Shown here one piece after another: positions 36,093-45,500 of a DNA stretch of 64,000 bases. Each line of letters starts with the position of its first letter. The stretch's first letter is position 1. Under the pieces are notes generated by a model. The model worked only from the letters and a program-made list of their open reading frames with translations. It was not told the DNA's origin and searched no databases. The translations under genes and the position numbers were made by a program. This stretch comes from JADCRZ01 sp031399065. Lineage in GTDB: Bacteria > Bacteroidota > Bacteroidia > Chitinophagales > Chitinophagaceae. The stretch spans positions 62,001 to 126,000 of the forward strand of contig JANNOM010000048.1 in the NCBI GenBank assembly GCA_031399065.1, read 5' to 3'.

Positions 36093-36133
36093 GCCGGTGG
36101 CTTTTGCGGCAAGTTAGGAAGTTTTACGGATGC

Positions 36134-36514
36134 TTAACAGCTTATGACACCCGAAGTTATTTTTTCGCGTAGCCTGCAGAAAGTGTTGTCTTTTTTTTCG
36201 ATAAAATCGAACGGTCCGTATTCAGAAAAGTTTTCCTGGTTGTTGAGTCCTTTCTGATTACTAAAGATAACCGCGTATATGGATGGATTGAAGCGGCGGA
36301 TGGATTTAAGCGTATCGAGGCCATTCATGGCACCGGCCAGGTTAAAATCGAGTATAACGATGGATGGATTAAGACCGATTGCCTGTACACATGATTCTCC
36401 CTCTGTAAAAAAATGAATATCGCTGCTTACCGGCTGCAGTTCTTTGGCTATCAATTGCTGATATATCAGGTTATCCTCCACAATAAAAATTCTCGGGCTG
36501 TATGTCTGTTTCAT
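36134..36514 (-). CDS. Single-domain response regulator
   Basis: This receiver-only protein of about 126 residues starts at ATG 36514 (MKQTYSPRIFIVEDN); the frame stays open further upstream, but the added residues do not fit a receiver. The phospho-acceptor is the Asp in SIVILDFNLAG, and the C-terminal FIEKKDN carries the conserved Lys. The acceptor is followed by FNLAGAMNG instead of the common P-x-x-x-G. No kinase gene is adjacent. Confidence 0.87.
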   Translation of the reverse strand: MKQTYSPRIFIVEDNLIYQQLIAKELQPVSSDIHFFTEGESCVQAIGLNPSIVILDFNLAGAMNGLDTLKSIRRFNPSIYAVIFSNQKGLNNQENFSEYGPFDFIEKKDNTFCRLREKITSGVISC

Positions 36515-36890
36515 CAATTGATATATATCTACATAAATTAGACTAAAAAACAGGCCAAAGCATTTACATGGGTATAGAATGCTAGTAATCAATGTTTTAA
36601 ATATTGTCTTCCATCATGCTTTTTCCCGGATTGGGAATTGTAGTCTAATAATATCCTGGAGTTGGAGAAGTTATCTGTGCCCGTTGACCGTGCTTATCCT
36701 TCACGTGTAGAATTTCGTGTATCGCTGCAAAGAATTCACAAAGTGCGCGGTATGTATTAGAGAAAGCCCTTTAAAAGAGCCCGGAAGAACTAGCCATTGG
36801 ACTGCCTGGCAGCCCTTTTCCCATAATTTTTTAGGGCTGAGCTGAAAATAATACTGTTTTTTTGCTTAAATTTAGTAAAACGTCTCCCGG
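36515..36890. other. Intergenic region, 376 bases, no gene seen
   Basis: No coding frame is convincing. One short hairpin is visible at 36810-36839 (CAGCCCT against AGGGCTG, 16-base loop), just before the GC-rich hypothetical gene. A near-consensus box TAAATTTA lies at 36867-36874. The region could hold a long leader of that gene. Confidence 0.5.
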
Positions 36891-37562
36891 ATGATCAAAA
36901 AAGACATTTTCGTATTCATCGGCACCCAGGACAACCTAACCTGCTATTACAGCAAGGGAAGGGCGATCCTGCGGGCGCGCAGTTCCCTGGATGGGGAGCG
37001 GGTGAAGCGGGATCCGGCATTTAAAGGGTTCCGGCAGAGCGGCCTGCGATTGAAGCAGGCTTCGCCGCTGTCGGCGGCGTTGTATAGTCAGATCCCCGCC
37101 GGGAAACGGGAATATGCGATGTACCGGGTGTTGACCGGGGAAGCGATCCGGCTGCTGAAGCAGGGTATGGAGGACGCGGAGATCCGGGAGGTATTGCAGC
37201 AAACATACGTACAACCCTTGCTGGCAGCGGCATCCAGGGCTTCCCGGAGAGAAGCGGCCGATACATCCCGTTCGGCCTTTGCGTACCGTCCGCTGAAAGA
37301 CGGTGGCACGCTGCGGAGGCGGCAGTCCCGGAAGCGTTTGGAGGTTTCCGGTAAATGGCCGATGGATCGTTTGAGTGCCTCCTTCGGAAAGGGGCTGGAA
37401 CGGAAGACGAGGAAAAGTCCGCCCGGGTTGATCTATCTCGGCCGCCACGAACAGGCACCCAAGCTGAAATGGTACTTACGGGAAGACATAGACGATATTA
37501 TCAGGAGTCGCGATGAGGCGATAGACTGGCGGGACTGGCTTTTTAGCGGCGAGTCTTATTAA
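36891..37562 (+). CDS. Hypothetical protein, GC-rich and basic, 223 residues
   Basis: I recognise no named domain. The N terminus (IFVFIGTQDNLTCYYSKGRAILRARSSLDGERVKRDPAF) recalls a family of unnamed Bacteroidota proteins with a TCY..RxxSSLxGxRVKxDPAF pattern; this is from memory and unchecked. The protein is rich in Arg and Lys (TLRRRQSRKRLE) with no signal or membrane segment. From about 36945 to 37560 the DNA is visibly richer in G and C (many cgg, gcg, ggg codons) than the AT-rich flanks, suggesting separate origin. Function unknown. Confidence 0.72.
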   Translation: MIKKDIFVFIGTQDNLTCYYSKGRAILRARSSLDGERVKRDPAFKGFRQSGLRLKQASPLSAALYSQIPAGKREYAMYRVLTGEAIRLLKQGMEDAEIREVLQQTYVQPLLAAASRASRREAADTSRSAFAYRPLKDGGTLRRRQSRKRLEVSGKWPMDRLSASFGKGLERKTRKSPPGLIYLGRHEQAPKLKWYLREDIDDIIRSRDEAIDWRDWLFSGESY

Positions 37563-37693
37563 ACTAGTGATCAGATTTTACAATTAATATCTTATCAATC
37601 AACTACCCTTCCAATTATCATGTTAACTTTATCGAATGATTGATTGGTTTATTGAAGCATTCCTCCTGCGTTATATGATACCCCTCACTATCA

Positions 37694-38002
37694 TCAAAAA
37701 TAGTCTTTCCCAAAGTCGCGTAGCATTTCAATTATAGGTACCGCTTTTTGTCCCTTTTGTGTCAAGCTATATTCAACTTTGGGCGGTACTTCACTATATG
37801 ATTTTTTGTTTAAAATTCCAACTTCCACTAATGCTTTGAGCTCCTGAATCAACATTTTTTCGCTTATGTCGGGTATAAGTCTTCTTAATTCTCCATATCT
37901 TTTTGTTTCCGTCTTGCAACAGTCAATAATTAGCAGTTTCCACTTTCCGCCAATCACCTCAAAAGACTTTCTAACTGGGCAATCTGAAATTATTTCTTTC
38001 AT
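37694..38002 (-). CDS. HxlR-family transcriptional regulator
   Basis: This 102-residue winged-helix protein starts at ATG 38002 (MKEIISDCPVRKSFEVIGGKW); an upstream TTG is less likely. The N-terminal Cys (C8) before VRKSFEVIGGKWKLLIID is typical of HxlR proteins, some of which sense reactive electrophiles through that residue. DNA-binding blocks RYGELRRLIPDISEKML and VEYSLTQKGQKAVPII follow. It is divergent from the SnoaL-like gene, with repeats between them (38044-38077) that are likely its operator. Codon use is clearly more AT-rich than that of most neighbours, hinting at transfer of this pair. Confidence 0.93.
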   Translation of the reverse strand: MKEIISDCPVRKSFEVIGGKWKLLIIDCCKTETKRYGELRRLIPDISEKMLIQELKALVEVGILNKKSYSEVPPKVEYSLTQKGQKAVPIIEMLRDFGKDYF

Positions 38003-38043
38003 AATCAAATATTAAGTGACTGATAACAACAAATATAACCTTT

Positions 38044-38077
38044 AGGTAGGTATCCTACATAAAAGTAAGTACTTGAC
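38044..38077. promoter_or_regulatory. Candidate HxlR operator: two 15-base repeats
   Basis: AGGTAGGTATCCTAC (38044-38058) and AAGTAAGTACTTGAC (38063-38077) share the GTAnGTA core, 9 of 15 positions, 19 bases apart. The first contains a perfect inverted repeat, GTAGG-TAT-CCTAC. They lie between the divergent regulator and SnoaL-like genes. The second overlaps the -33 element of the SnoaL promoter, so repression by steric block is likely. Confidence 0.5.
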
Positions 38078-38103
38078 TAAAAGAATGTTAACCCATACAT
38101 TTG
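38073..38103 (+). promoter_or_regulatory. Promoter of the SnoaL-like gene
   Basis: TTG (38073-38075), 20 bases, then a perfect TACATTTG (38096-38103). The predicted start is near 38108, about 29 bases before the ATG at 38137. The -33 TTG lies inside the second operator repeat. Confidence 0.6.
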
Positions 38104-38136
38104 TAAAGTTTCATAAAACACTTAAATCAAACAGTT

Positions 38137-38568
38137 ATGTCGGAAACTCAAAAATCAATAGCGGAACGCTACTTTGCAAACTTCTACAATGCTGAAAATG
38201 CAATAGCCGCTCAAAAAATTGTAGATGAAATTGTAGATGAAAATTTTATTGACCATACACCTGTATTTGGTTCACAGCCCGATAAAGAAGGGTTTAAAAA
38301 CACAATTGGAATAATTCAAACTGCTTTTTCTCAGGGTTATAAAGTTGAAAACCTTTTACAAGATGGGAATAAATTTGTGGGGATATGGTCTGCTGATGTT
38401 ACTCATAATGGTACATTCTTAGGCTTCTTACCCGCTACTGGTAAAAGTTTTAAGATTACGGGAATTACAATTTATGAAATTGTAAATGATAAAATCACGC
38501 AGCACTGGGAACATTTTGACCAGGTTAGAATGATGACTCAACTCGGTTTGATACCTGAAAGCAAGTAA
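38137..38568 (+). CDS. SnoaL-like / ester cyclase family protein
   Basis: This 143-residue protein has a SnoaL-like alpha+beta fold: VDENFIDHTPVFGSQPD near the start, FVGIWSADVTHNGTFLGFLPATGKSFKITGITIYEI in the middle and WEHFDQVRMMTQLGLIPE at the end, as in proteins often called ester cyclases. The true substrate of such bacterial members is mostly unknown. It is divergent from the HxlR gene and probably controlled by it. The base composition is AT-rich like its partner. Confidence 0.9.
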   Translation: MSETQKSIAERYFANFYNAENAIAAQKIVDEIVDENFIDHTPVFGSQPDKEGFKNTIGIIQTAFSQGYKVENLLQDGNKFVGIWSADVTHNGTFLGFLPATGKSFKITGITIYEIVNDKITQHWEHFDQVRMMTQLGLIPESK

Positions 38569-38596
38569 GTAACTAGTGTAAATATAAACAGGCGTA

Positions 38597-40999
38597 TCAA
38601 TAAACTTTCATCTGCTCAATCGCCGCCCGCACCGTACTAACGATATTATTAACCAGGGAGGGCATCATGTCAATAGACTCACCTGTTTTGGCTTTTTCCT
38701 CCACTGCGCGCACATCGTGTTTTATGGAGGTGATGCCCATAGAGCTGATGGTCGATTTTAGTTTGTGGGCGGTTTTGCTTAATGCTTCCCAGTTCTGCTC
38801 GGATAGCGCTGTTTCCAGCTTCGTAAGATCATGGGGAACGGTCTCAATAAACAGATCGATCATCTTGCGTACAAAGGTATCATCGCCTCTGGATACAGAA
38901 TGGATATTGGTGAGATCGTATAGCTTTTTTGATGCCGGTGGTCTCGATTCTTCTGAAACTGGTATATTAGTCGATTTATGGAGTGGGTCGGGAAATAAGT
39001 TGCGGTGGATGGTGGTAAACAGTCGCAGTTCGTCGAAAGGCTTGGACAGGTAATCGTTCATGCCGGCCAACTTGTATTTTTCACAGTCGCCTTTAAGCGC
39101 ATTGGCGGTAAGGGCGATTATGGGAATACCGGACTTAAGCGAATTGGCCGATTGCCGGATGTGGTGGGTGGCTTCTATTCCGTCCATCTGCGGCATCTGG
39201 ATATCCATCAGCACCACGTCAAACGAATCCGCTTCCACTTTGGCAACGGCTTCCTGACCGTTAGCCGCAATGGTTACGTTTACTCCCCAGGCTTCCAGTA
39301 TGTGCGTGGCTATATACTGGTTCAGTTCCACATCTTCCACCAGTAATATCCGTTTGCCTGCAAGGCTCGAATAATCGGGGTTCTGCGTAGTATCCTGCTC
39401 TGCTTCAAGTTCCTTATTGCTCACCTGGTAGGGAATGTTGAAGGTGAAAGTTGATCCATTGGTTTGCTGGCTGGTTACCTGCAGCGTACCATCCTGCATT
39501 TCCAGCAGGTTCTTACAGATGGCCAGTCCCAGCCCCGTACCCCCGAACTTCCTGCTGATAGCTGCATCGGCCTGCACGAAGGGTTCGAATATTTCATCCA
39601 GTTTGTCTTCGTTGATTCCTATACCTGTATCGCGGATAATGAACTGGATAGTGGCTTTGTTGTCTTCATAGTTCTGTATCCTGGTTGTAATTACTATTTT
39701 TCCCTTCTCGGTAAATTTAACCGCGTTGCTAAGGATGTTATTGAGTATCTGGTTAAGCCGGTAAGGATCGCCTTCCACTACCAGGTCGCCCGGTATGGAA
39801 TTCTGGTAAATAAGGGCAACTCCTTTTTCCTCCGCCTTGTAGATGAACGACTGTACGATATTGGCCACTTTCTCCACCAGTTTAAAAGGCAGTTTTTCGA
39901 TAACGAGTTTACCGGCTATTATCTTTTCGAGGTCAAGGATATCATTAACGATTACGAGCAGGTTATTAGCAGAGTCCTGTGCCAGTTTAAGAAAATTCTT
40001 TTGCTCGTCGTTCAGTTTGGTTTTGCTTAAGAGTTGTACCATGCCCAGTATACCGTTCATGGGCGTTCTTATTTCATGACTCATATTGGCCAGGAACAGT
40101 TCTTTGGCGTGTGCCGTTTCTTCAGCCATTTTTTTGGCGATCTGCAGTTCCTGTTCCGCTTTTATACGAAGGGTAATGTCCTGGGAGAAACCTATTACGT
40201 ATGCTTCCTTATCTTCATTTTCCACGCAGTAGTTCTGGTATAAGAGGTAATGCTCACCACCCGATTTATCGATAGCTATAAAAACACCTTCCAGGTGTTT
40301 ATCCCTCGCCAGCGTTGGCAGGTATGTGTTTATAAATTCCTGTTTATGCCTGGAGGGAATAAAATCATGAATGTACCTTCCGCTAAAGTCTGCGGCAGTA
40401 TGCTGCAGCAGGTTGCAAATCGCAGGATTTACTTCCAAAAACTTACCGGACATATCATGCGTGCATATCAGTGCCTGGCTGTAATTGAACAGGTCGCGGT
40501 AGCGCTTTTCGCTAACCTGCAATCGATCCAACGCTTTTTTTCGCTCTGTATCGTTGAAGCCATAGCCTATTACCATTTTAATTACGCCACTTTCGTCCAG
40601 CATGGGATGGTACTTTCGGATATAGTGTTTCACTTCCCCTTCGCTGGTTACCATTCTTTCTTCCCATTCCACATTTTTACCGGTCCTGATCACTTCATCG
40701 AACATCTTGTGCCGGTTTTCCGCGATGGAAATGTCCCGGCCTCTTTTCAGGAAATAGTCTATATCGGTTTTACCGATGATCCACTCCCGCATATAGGGAT
40801 CTGTAAATGCCTTGGGGTTCACGAAAAGGTAGCGGTGATCGATAGAAAACAGTACGACGTCGAATGGAATATTGCTAAGAATGTCTTTATAAGAAAGCCT
40901 ATCGCCGGCGGCCAGCATGAGCTCCTGGAAAGCAGGATTCTGTTGGCCACTTCGTTCTTCCAGCCCGTTAGGTATTAAAGATTTTGCGTTTGCTTTCAT
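38597..40999 (-). CDS. Hybrid sensor histidine kinase (PAS-PAS-HisKA-HATPase-REC-HPt)
   Basis: This 800-residue cytosolic protein has two PAS domains (about 35-160 and 165-285), a HisKA domain with ANMSHEIRTPMNG (H308), an HATPase domain (NAVKFTEKG, GTGLGLAICKNLLE), a receiver (D599 in VVLMDIQMPQMDG) and a C-terminal HPt domain (H745 in AHKLKS). It contains every step of an internal phosphorelay, H to D to H, and would pass phosphate to a separate receiver. The NtrC-like regulator encoded 13 bases upstream is the obvious partner. No membrane segment is seen. Confidence 0.95.
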   Translation of the reverse strand: MKANAKSLIPNGLEERSGQQNPAFQELMLAAGDRLSYKDILSNIPFDVVLFSIDHRYLFVNPKAFTDPYMREWIIGKTDIDYFLKRGRDISIAENRHKMFDEVIRTGKNVEWEERMVTSEGEVKHYIRKYHPMLDESGVIKMVIGYGFNDTERKKALDRLQVSEKRYRDLFNYSQALICTHDMSGKFLEVNPAICNLLQHTAADFSGRYIHDFIPSRHKQEFINTYLPTLARDKHLEGVFIAIDKSGGEHYLLYQNYCVENEDKEAYVIGFSQDITLRIKAEQELQIAKKMAEETAHAKELFLANMSHEIRTPMNGILGMVQLLSKTKLNDEQKNFLKLAQDSANNLLVIVNDILDLEKIIAGKLVIEKLPFKLVEKVANIVQSFIYKAEEKGVALIYQNSIPGDLVVEGDPYRLNQILNNILSNAVKFTEKGKIVITTRIQNYEDNKATIQFIIRDTGIGINEDKLDEIFEPFVQADAAISRKFGGTGLGLAICKNLLEMQDGTLQVTSQQTNGSTFTFNIPYQVSNKELEAEQDTTQNPDYSSLAGKRILLVEDVELNQYIATHILEAWGVNVTIAANGQEAVAKVEADSFDVVLMDIQMPQMDGIEATHHIRQSANSLKSGIPIIALTANALKGDCEKYKLAGMNDYLSKPFDELRLFTTIHRNLFPDPLHKSTNIPVSEESRPPASKKLYDLTNIHSVSRGDDTFVRKMIDLFIETVPHDLTKLETALSEQNWEALSKTAHKLKSTISSMGITSIKHDVRAVEEKAKTGESIDMMPSLVNNIVSTVRAAIEQMKVY

Positions 41000-41012
41000 A
41001 GTGTCCGGGTGG

Positions 41013-42374
41013 TTATTTCACTTTTACTTCATCGTTTTGTATCATGCGGTAAATAGTCGATTTACCTATATCCAGTTTACTGGCTACAAGCATCACGTCA
41101 TAATTATATTTATCGAGATAGTGCTGGATGATCTGGTTGGTATAATCTTTCAGGCTGGTTTCCTGGCTGAGCAGGTTGTTGACCGAGCCGGTGATATTAA
41201 GGGTTATATGATGGGGCTCTATCACTTCTTCGTCTGCCATTACCGCCGCCAGTTCTATCACAGACCGGAGCTCCCGTACATTGCCGGGATAGGAATAGTG
41301 CACCAGTTTTTGTTGTGCTTCCTGCGACAGTGTTTTTCTTTCCAGCTTGTTTTCTTTGCAGAACGAATCCATAAAACTCTTGGCCAGTATCAGTATATCG
41401 TTGTCCCTGTCGCGCAGCGGCGGCAGCAGTATCGGCAGGCCGAAGAGCCGGTAGTACAGGTCTTCCCGGAAGCGGCGTTCCTGCACTTCTTCCAGCAGGT
41501 TCTTATGCGTGGCCACTATGATGCGTACATTTATTTTAACCACTTCATTGTCTCCCACGCGGGTTATCTCCTTTTCCTGCAACACCCGCAGCAGCTTGGC
41601 CTGCAGGTTAATATCCAGTTCTCCTATTTCATCCAGGAACAGGGTACCCTTATCCGCTTCTTCAAACTTACCGATGCGGCGGGTGACAGCCCCGGTAAAC
41701 GCTCCTTTTTCATGACCGAACAATTCGCTTTCTATCAGTTCGCGGGGTATGGCGGCCACGTTTACGGCTACGAAGGGCATTTTATGCCGGTCAGAATTAT
41801 AGTGGATCGCTTTGGCTACCATTTCCTTACCGGTGCCGGTTTCGCCCGTAACGGATACCGTTATATTCGTTTTGGATGCTTTTTCGATAAGTGCATATAC
41901 TTTAGCAATCGCTTCGCTTTTGCCGAGGATCATTTTGGAGAAATCGTACTGGCGCCCTACCTGCGAGCGGAGCTCTTCCACTTCTTTCTTAAGACCTACG
42001 ATCTCATGAAGGTGTTGTATCGAGTTCCAGAGACGGTCTTTGGTATCGTCGTCTTTTACAATATAATCGAAGGCCCCGTTCTTTAACAGGTTGATAGCCG
42101 TTGCCACATCTTCCTGTCCGGAAATAATGATCACCTGTATGTCTTTGTTGAACTCTTTGATACGCCGTAACACTTCGGAGCCGTCGCAGTCGGGCAGTGA
42201 GTAATCGAGCGTAACGACCGCCGGGTGTTCGTGAAGATTACCGAAAAATTCCCCGGGTGTTTCAAATCGTTTAACTTCATACTCGGGGTTCATGGACAGA
42301 TAATGATGCAGCATAGAGCCATACCAGGTATCATCTTCCAGTATGAAGATTTTAAAGGCTTCTTTGTTTTTCAT
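41013..42374 (-). CDS. Sigma-54-dependent response regulator (NtrC family)
   Basis: This 453-residue protein has a receiver domain (D57 in VVTLDYSLPDCDG), a AAA+ domain with Walker A GETGTGKE, the GAFTGA loop that contacts sigma-54, and an arginine-finger region (LLPPLRDRDNDI), and a C-terminal Fis-type helix-turn-helix (LVASKLDIGKSTIYRMI). Once phosphorylated it would open promoters of RNA polymerase with sigma-54. It precedes the hybrid kinase by 13 bases in one operon. No sigma-54 promoter was identified, so its targets are unknown. Confidence 0.96.
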   Translation of the reverse strand: MKNKEAFKIFILEDDTWYGSMLHHYLSMNPEYEVKRFETPGEFFGNLHEHPAVVTLDYSLPDCDGSEVLRRIKEFNKDIQVIIISGQEDVATAINLLKNGAFDYIVKDDDTKDRLWNSIQHLHEIVGLKKEVEELRSQVGRQYDFSKMILGKSEAIAKVYALIEKASKTNITVSVTGETGTGKEMVAKAIHYNSDRHKMPFVAVNVAAIPRELIESELFGHEKGAFTGAVTRRIGKFEEADKGTLFLDEIGELDINLQAKLLRVLQEKEITRVGDNEVVKINVRIIVATHKNLLEEVQERRFREDLYYRLFGLPILLPPLRDRDNDILILAKSFMDSFCKENKLERKTLSQEAQQKLVHYSYPGNVRELRSVIELAAVMADEEVIEPHHITLNITGSVNNLLSQETSLKDYTNQIIQHYLDKYNYDVMLVASKLDIGKSTIYRMIQNDEVKVK

Positions 42375-42501
42375 GCGTTAAAGGATGGATTTCATGTTTT
42401 GACAGGGCGAAACAGGTTTCCCAATTATAGAACGTTTCCAATTTAGGAATAGTATTATTATTGTAAATTAAGCCCTGATATATTCAGAAATTGGTGATTT
42501 T

Positions 42502-45500
42502 ATGAAGAGTTACACTTACAATGGAGAAGAGGTATTTTTACTGCGCTACCAGAAACTGAACAGGCAGCAGAAGGAAGCCGTAGATGCCATCGAAGGTCCT
42601 GTGATCGTAAATGCCGGGCCCGGCACCGGCAAAACGCAGATACTGGCTACCCGTATCGGAAACATCCTGCTGAACACCGATACCCCGCCGCACAGTATAC
42701 TATGCCTTACCTATACGGATAACGGTGCCACCGAAATGCGCGAACGCCTGCTGCAGATAGTGGGTACGGCGGCGTACAGTATCCGCATCCATACTTTTCA
42801 TTCTTTCTGTAATGAAGTGATACAGGACAATCTTTCTTATTTCGGGAAATTAAACCTGGAACCTATCGGCGAACTGGAAGAGATCGACCTGTTCAACCGC
42901 CTGATAGATTCCATCGAAAAAGACAACCCGCTTAAGCGCTTCCGGGGTGATGTATATTATGAATCGGCACGGTTGAAGAACCTGTTTAGCCTGATGAAGA
43001 AAGAAGCCTGGCCGGTGGAATATATGGAAGAAAGGATCGACGCTTATTTGCAGTCGCTTCCCGTAAAAGAAGGTTTTTTCTATAAAAGAAAATATAAAGA
43101 ATTTAATGCCGGTGATGCCAACCCTTCTAAAATAGCGGTGGAAACGGAAAAGATGGAACTGCTGCGCGCGGCGGTTAAACTATACCCCAGATACAACCGG
43201 ATGATGGCGGACATGAGCCGCTACAATTTCGACGATATGATATTATGGGTGCTGGCGGCTTTCGGCAGGAATAAAAACATGCTGCTGGATTACCAAGAAA
43301 AATTCCTTTATTTCCTGGTGGATGAATTCCAGGATACCAGCCGCTCGCAAAACCTGCTGCTTCATCATTTGATCAGCTATTGGGATACACCCAATGTATT
43401 CGTAGTGGGAGATGCGGATCAGAGTATCTTTTCTTTCCAGGACGCCAACGTAGAGAATATCATTCATTTCGAAAATACCTACCGGGATAGTATTCAAAAG
43501 ATAACGCTGGTAAACAATTACCGCTCCGCACAGCGGATTCTCGATACGGCGCATCAGCTCATTATCCATAACAGCGTGCGTACCGTGAGTGGATCGAACG
43601 ATAAATCACTGATAGCTTCCAATACCGCTTTACAGCAAACGGAAAATGAACCATGCATTATACAATATCCCAATACCAGTCATGAATCGATGGACGTGGC
43701 TTTACAAATCGAACGCCTGGTTCAGCAAGGCATCAGCGGAAAAGAAATAGCCGTGATATACCGCAATCATGCACAGGTGGAAGAAATTATCCAGATACTG
43801 GAAGCTAAAAAAATACCGGTAAATACGCGCAGAAAAATAGATGTACTGCAACTGCCTTTTATTCGTAATATCATCAGCCTGCTGCAATGGATAGATAAGG
43901 AGAACACGATACCTTACAGCGCCGACGACATTTTATTTAAGCTATTGCACTTTAATTTTTTCCAGTTACAGCCTATCGAGATCGCCCGGTTAAGCATGTC
44001 AGTGAACGATAAGAATGTGGGGAGAAAAGAAGACAGGTATTCATTACGCAGGCTGCTGACCCAGATGCAGGTTATCGGCGGAGACCTTTTTACACCACCC
44101 GACAATCGGATGAAAGCCATCAGCGATACACTGGAGCACCTGGTAAAAGAAGCCAATAACCTTACCGTGCAGCACCTGGCGGAAAAACTGATACAAAAAG
44201 CGGGTATACTTAACTACATTATGCAAAGTGCCGACAAGCCCTGGCTAATGCAGGTACTGAATGCGTTTTTTAATTATATAAAAGATGCGAGTAAGCGCAA
44301 GCCGGATATCAGCCTGCACGAGCTACTGAATAATATAAGCCTTATGCAACACAACAGGATAGGTATTCCGCTGCATAAGATAACCGCCTCAGATGATGGC
44401 GTTAACCTGATCACAGCGCATGGAAGCAAAGGAAGCGAGTATGAACACATTTTTGTAATAGGGTGTACCGAAAATATATGGGATGAAAAAAACAAAGGCA
44501 ACAGCCGTACCTATAGCTACCCCGATAACCTGCAAAGCAATAACAATACTTCTACCGACCTCGAAGAAAGCCGCAGGCTTTTTTATGTAGCCATTACGCG
44601 GGCAAAGACACATCTCTACCTGTCCTTCGCGGCGAAAGATAAAAATGCCAGGCCGCAGACCAGGTCTACCTTTATCACCGAGATAATGGAATCTGCTCAA
44701 TGGCCGGTTACGGAAAAAGCCCTTCCCGACGACCTGCTGGCCGATCTGCTGGCTTTGCAGTTCAGCGAAATAGCTATGCCGGAAATAGAGATCGTGGAAA
44801 ACGAATACATCAACCAGTTGTTAAAACGGTATACACTCAGTGTAACCCATTTAAATAACTACCTCAATTGCCCTTTAAAATTCTACTACCAGAACCTAAT
44901 AAGAGTTCCTTCTGCGAAAAATGAAAGCATGGTATTCGGAAGCGCCACTCATTTCGCCTTGCAACGCTTATTTGAAAAGATGCTGAAGGAAGAGAAGGTA
45001 TTTCCATCGAAGGAAGCCTTCCTGGAAGACTTCAACTGGTTCATGCAAAAAAACAGGGATGCATTTACGCCCGAGAATTTTAAAAGGAGAATGGAGTACG
45101 GGGAAAAAATACTGCCTGCTTACTACGAGACGCATATTGGGCGTTGGAATAGGGTAGTAAAAGTAGAACATCCTATTCGCCACGTATCCCTGGGCAATGT
45201 TCCTTTGAACGGAACGCTGGATAAACTGGAATTTAATGGTAAGCTGGTAAACGTAGTGGATTATAAAACGGGCAAATACGATAATGCGAAAAAGAAATTG
45301 CTGCCTCCAGGCGAAAAAGAGCCCGAAGGAGGTGATTACTGGAGGCAGGCCGTGTTTTACAAAATCCTGATGGATAATGATAAAAGTCACCCCGACTGGC
45401 AGAACATGAGTACCACATTCGAATTCATCGAGCCGGTCAATAACCAGTACTTTACCGAAAACCTGGTCATCATGGCTAATGATATAACTACCGTTACGCA

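Noticed and set aside
40917..42086. 389-codon plus-strand frame opposite the NtrC-type regulator gene
   Set aside because: It lies fully antisense to well-recognised kinase and regulator genes; its protein is rich in Phe, Tyr and His, as usual for such mirror frames.
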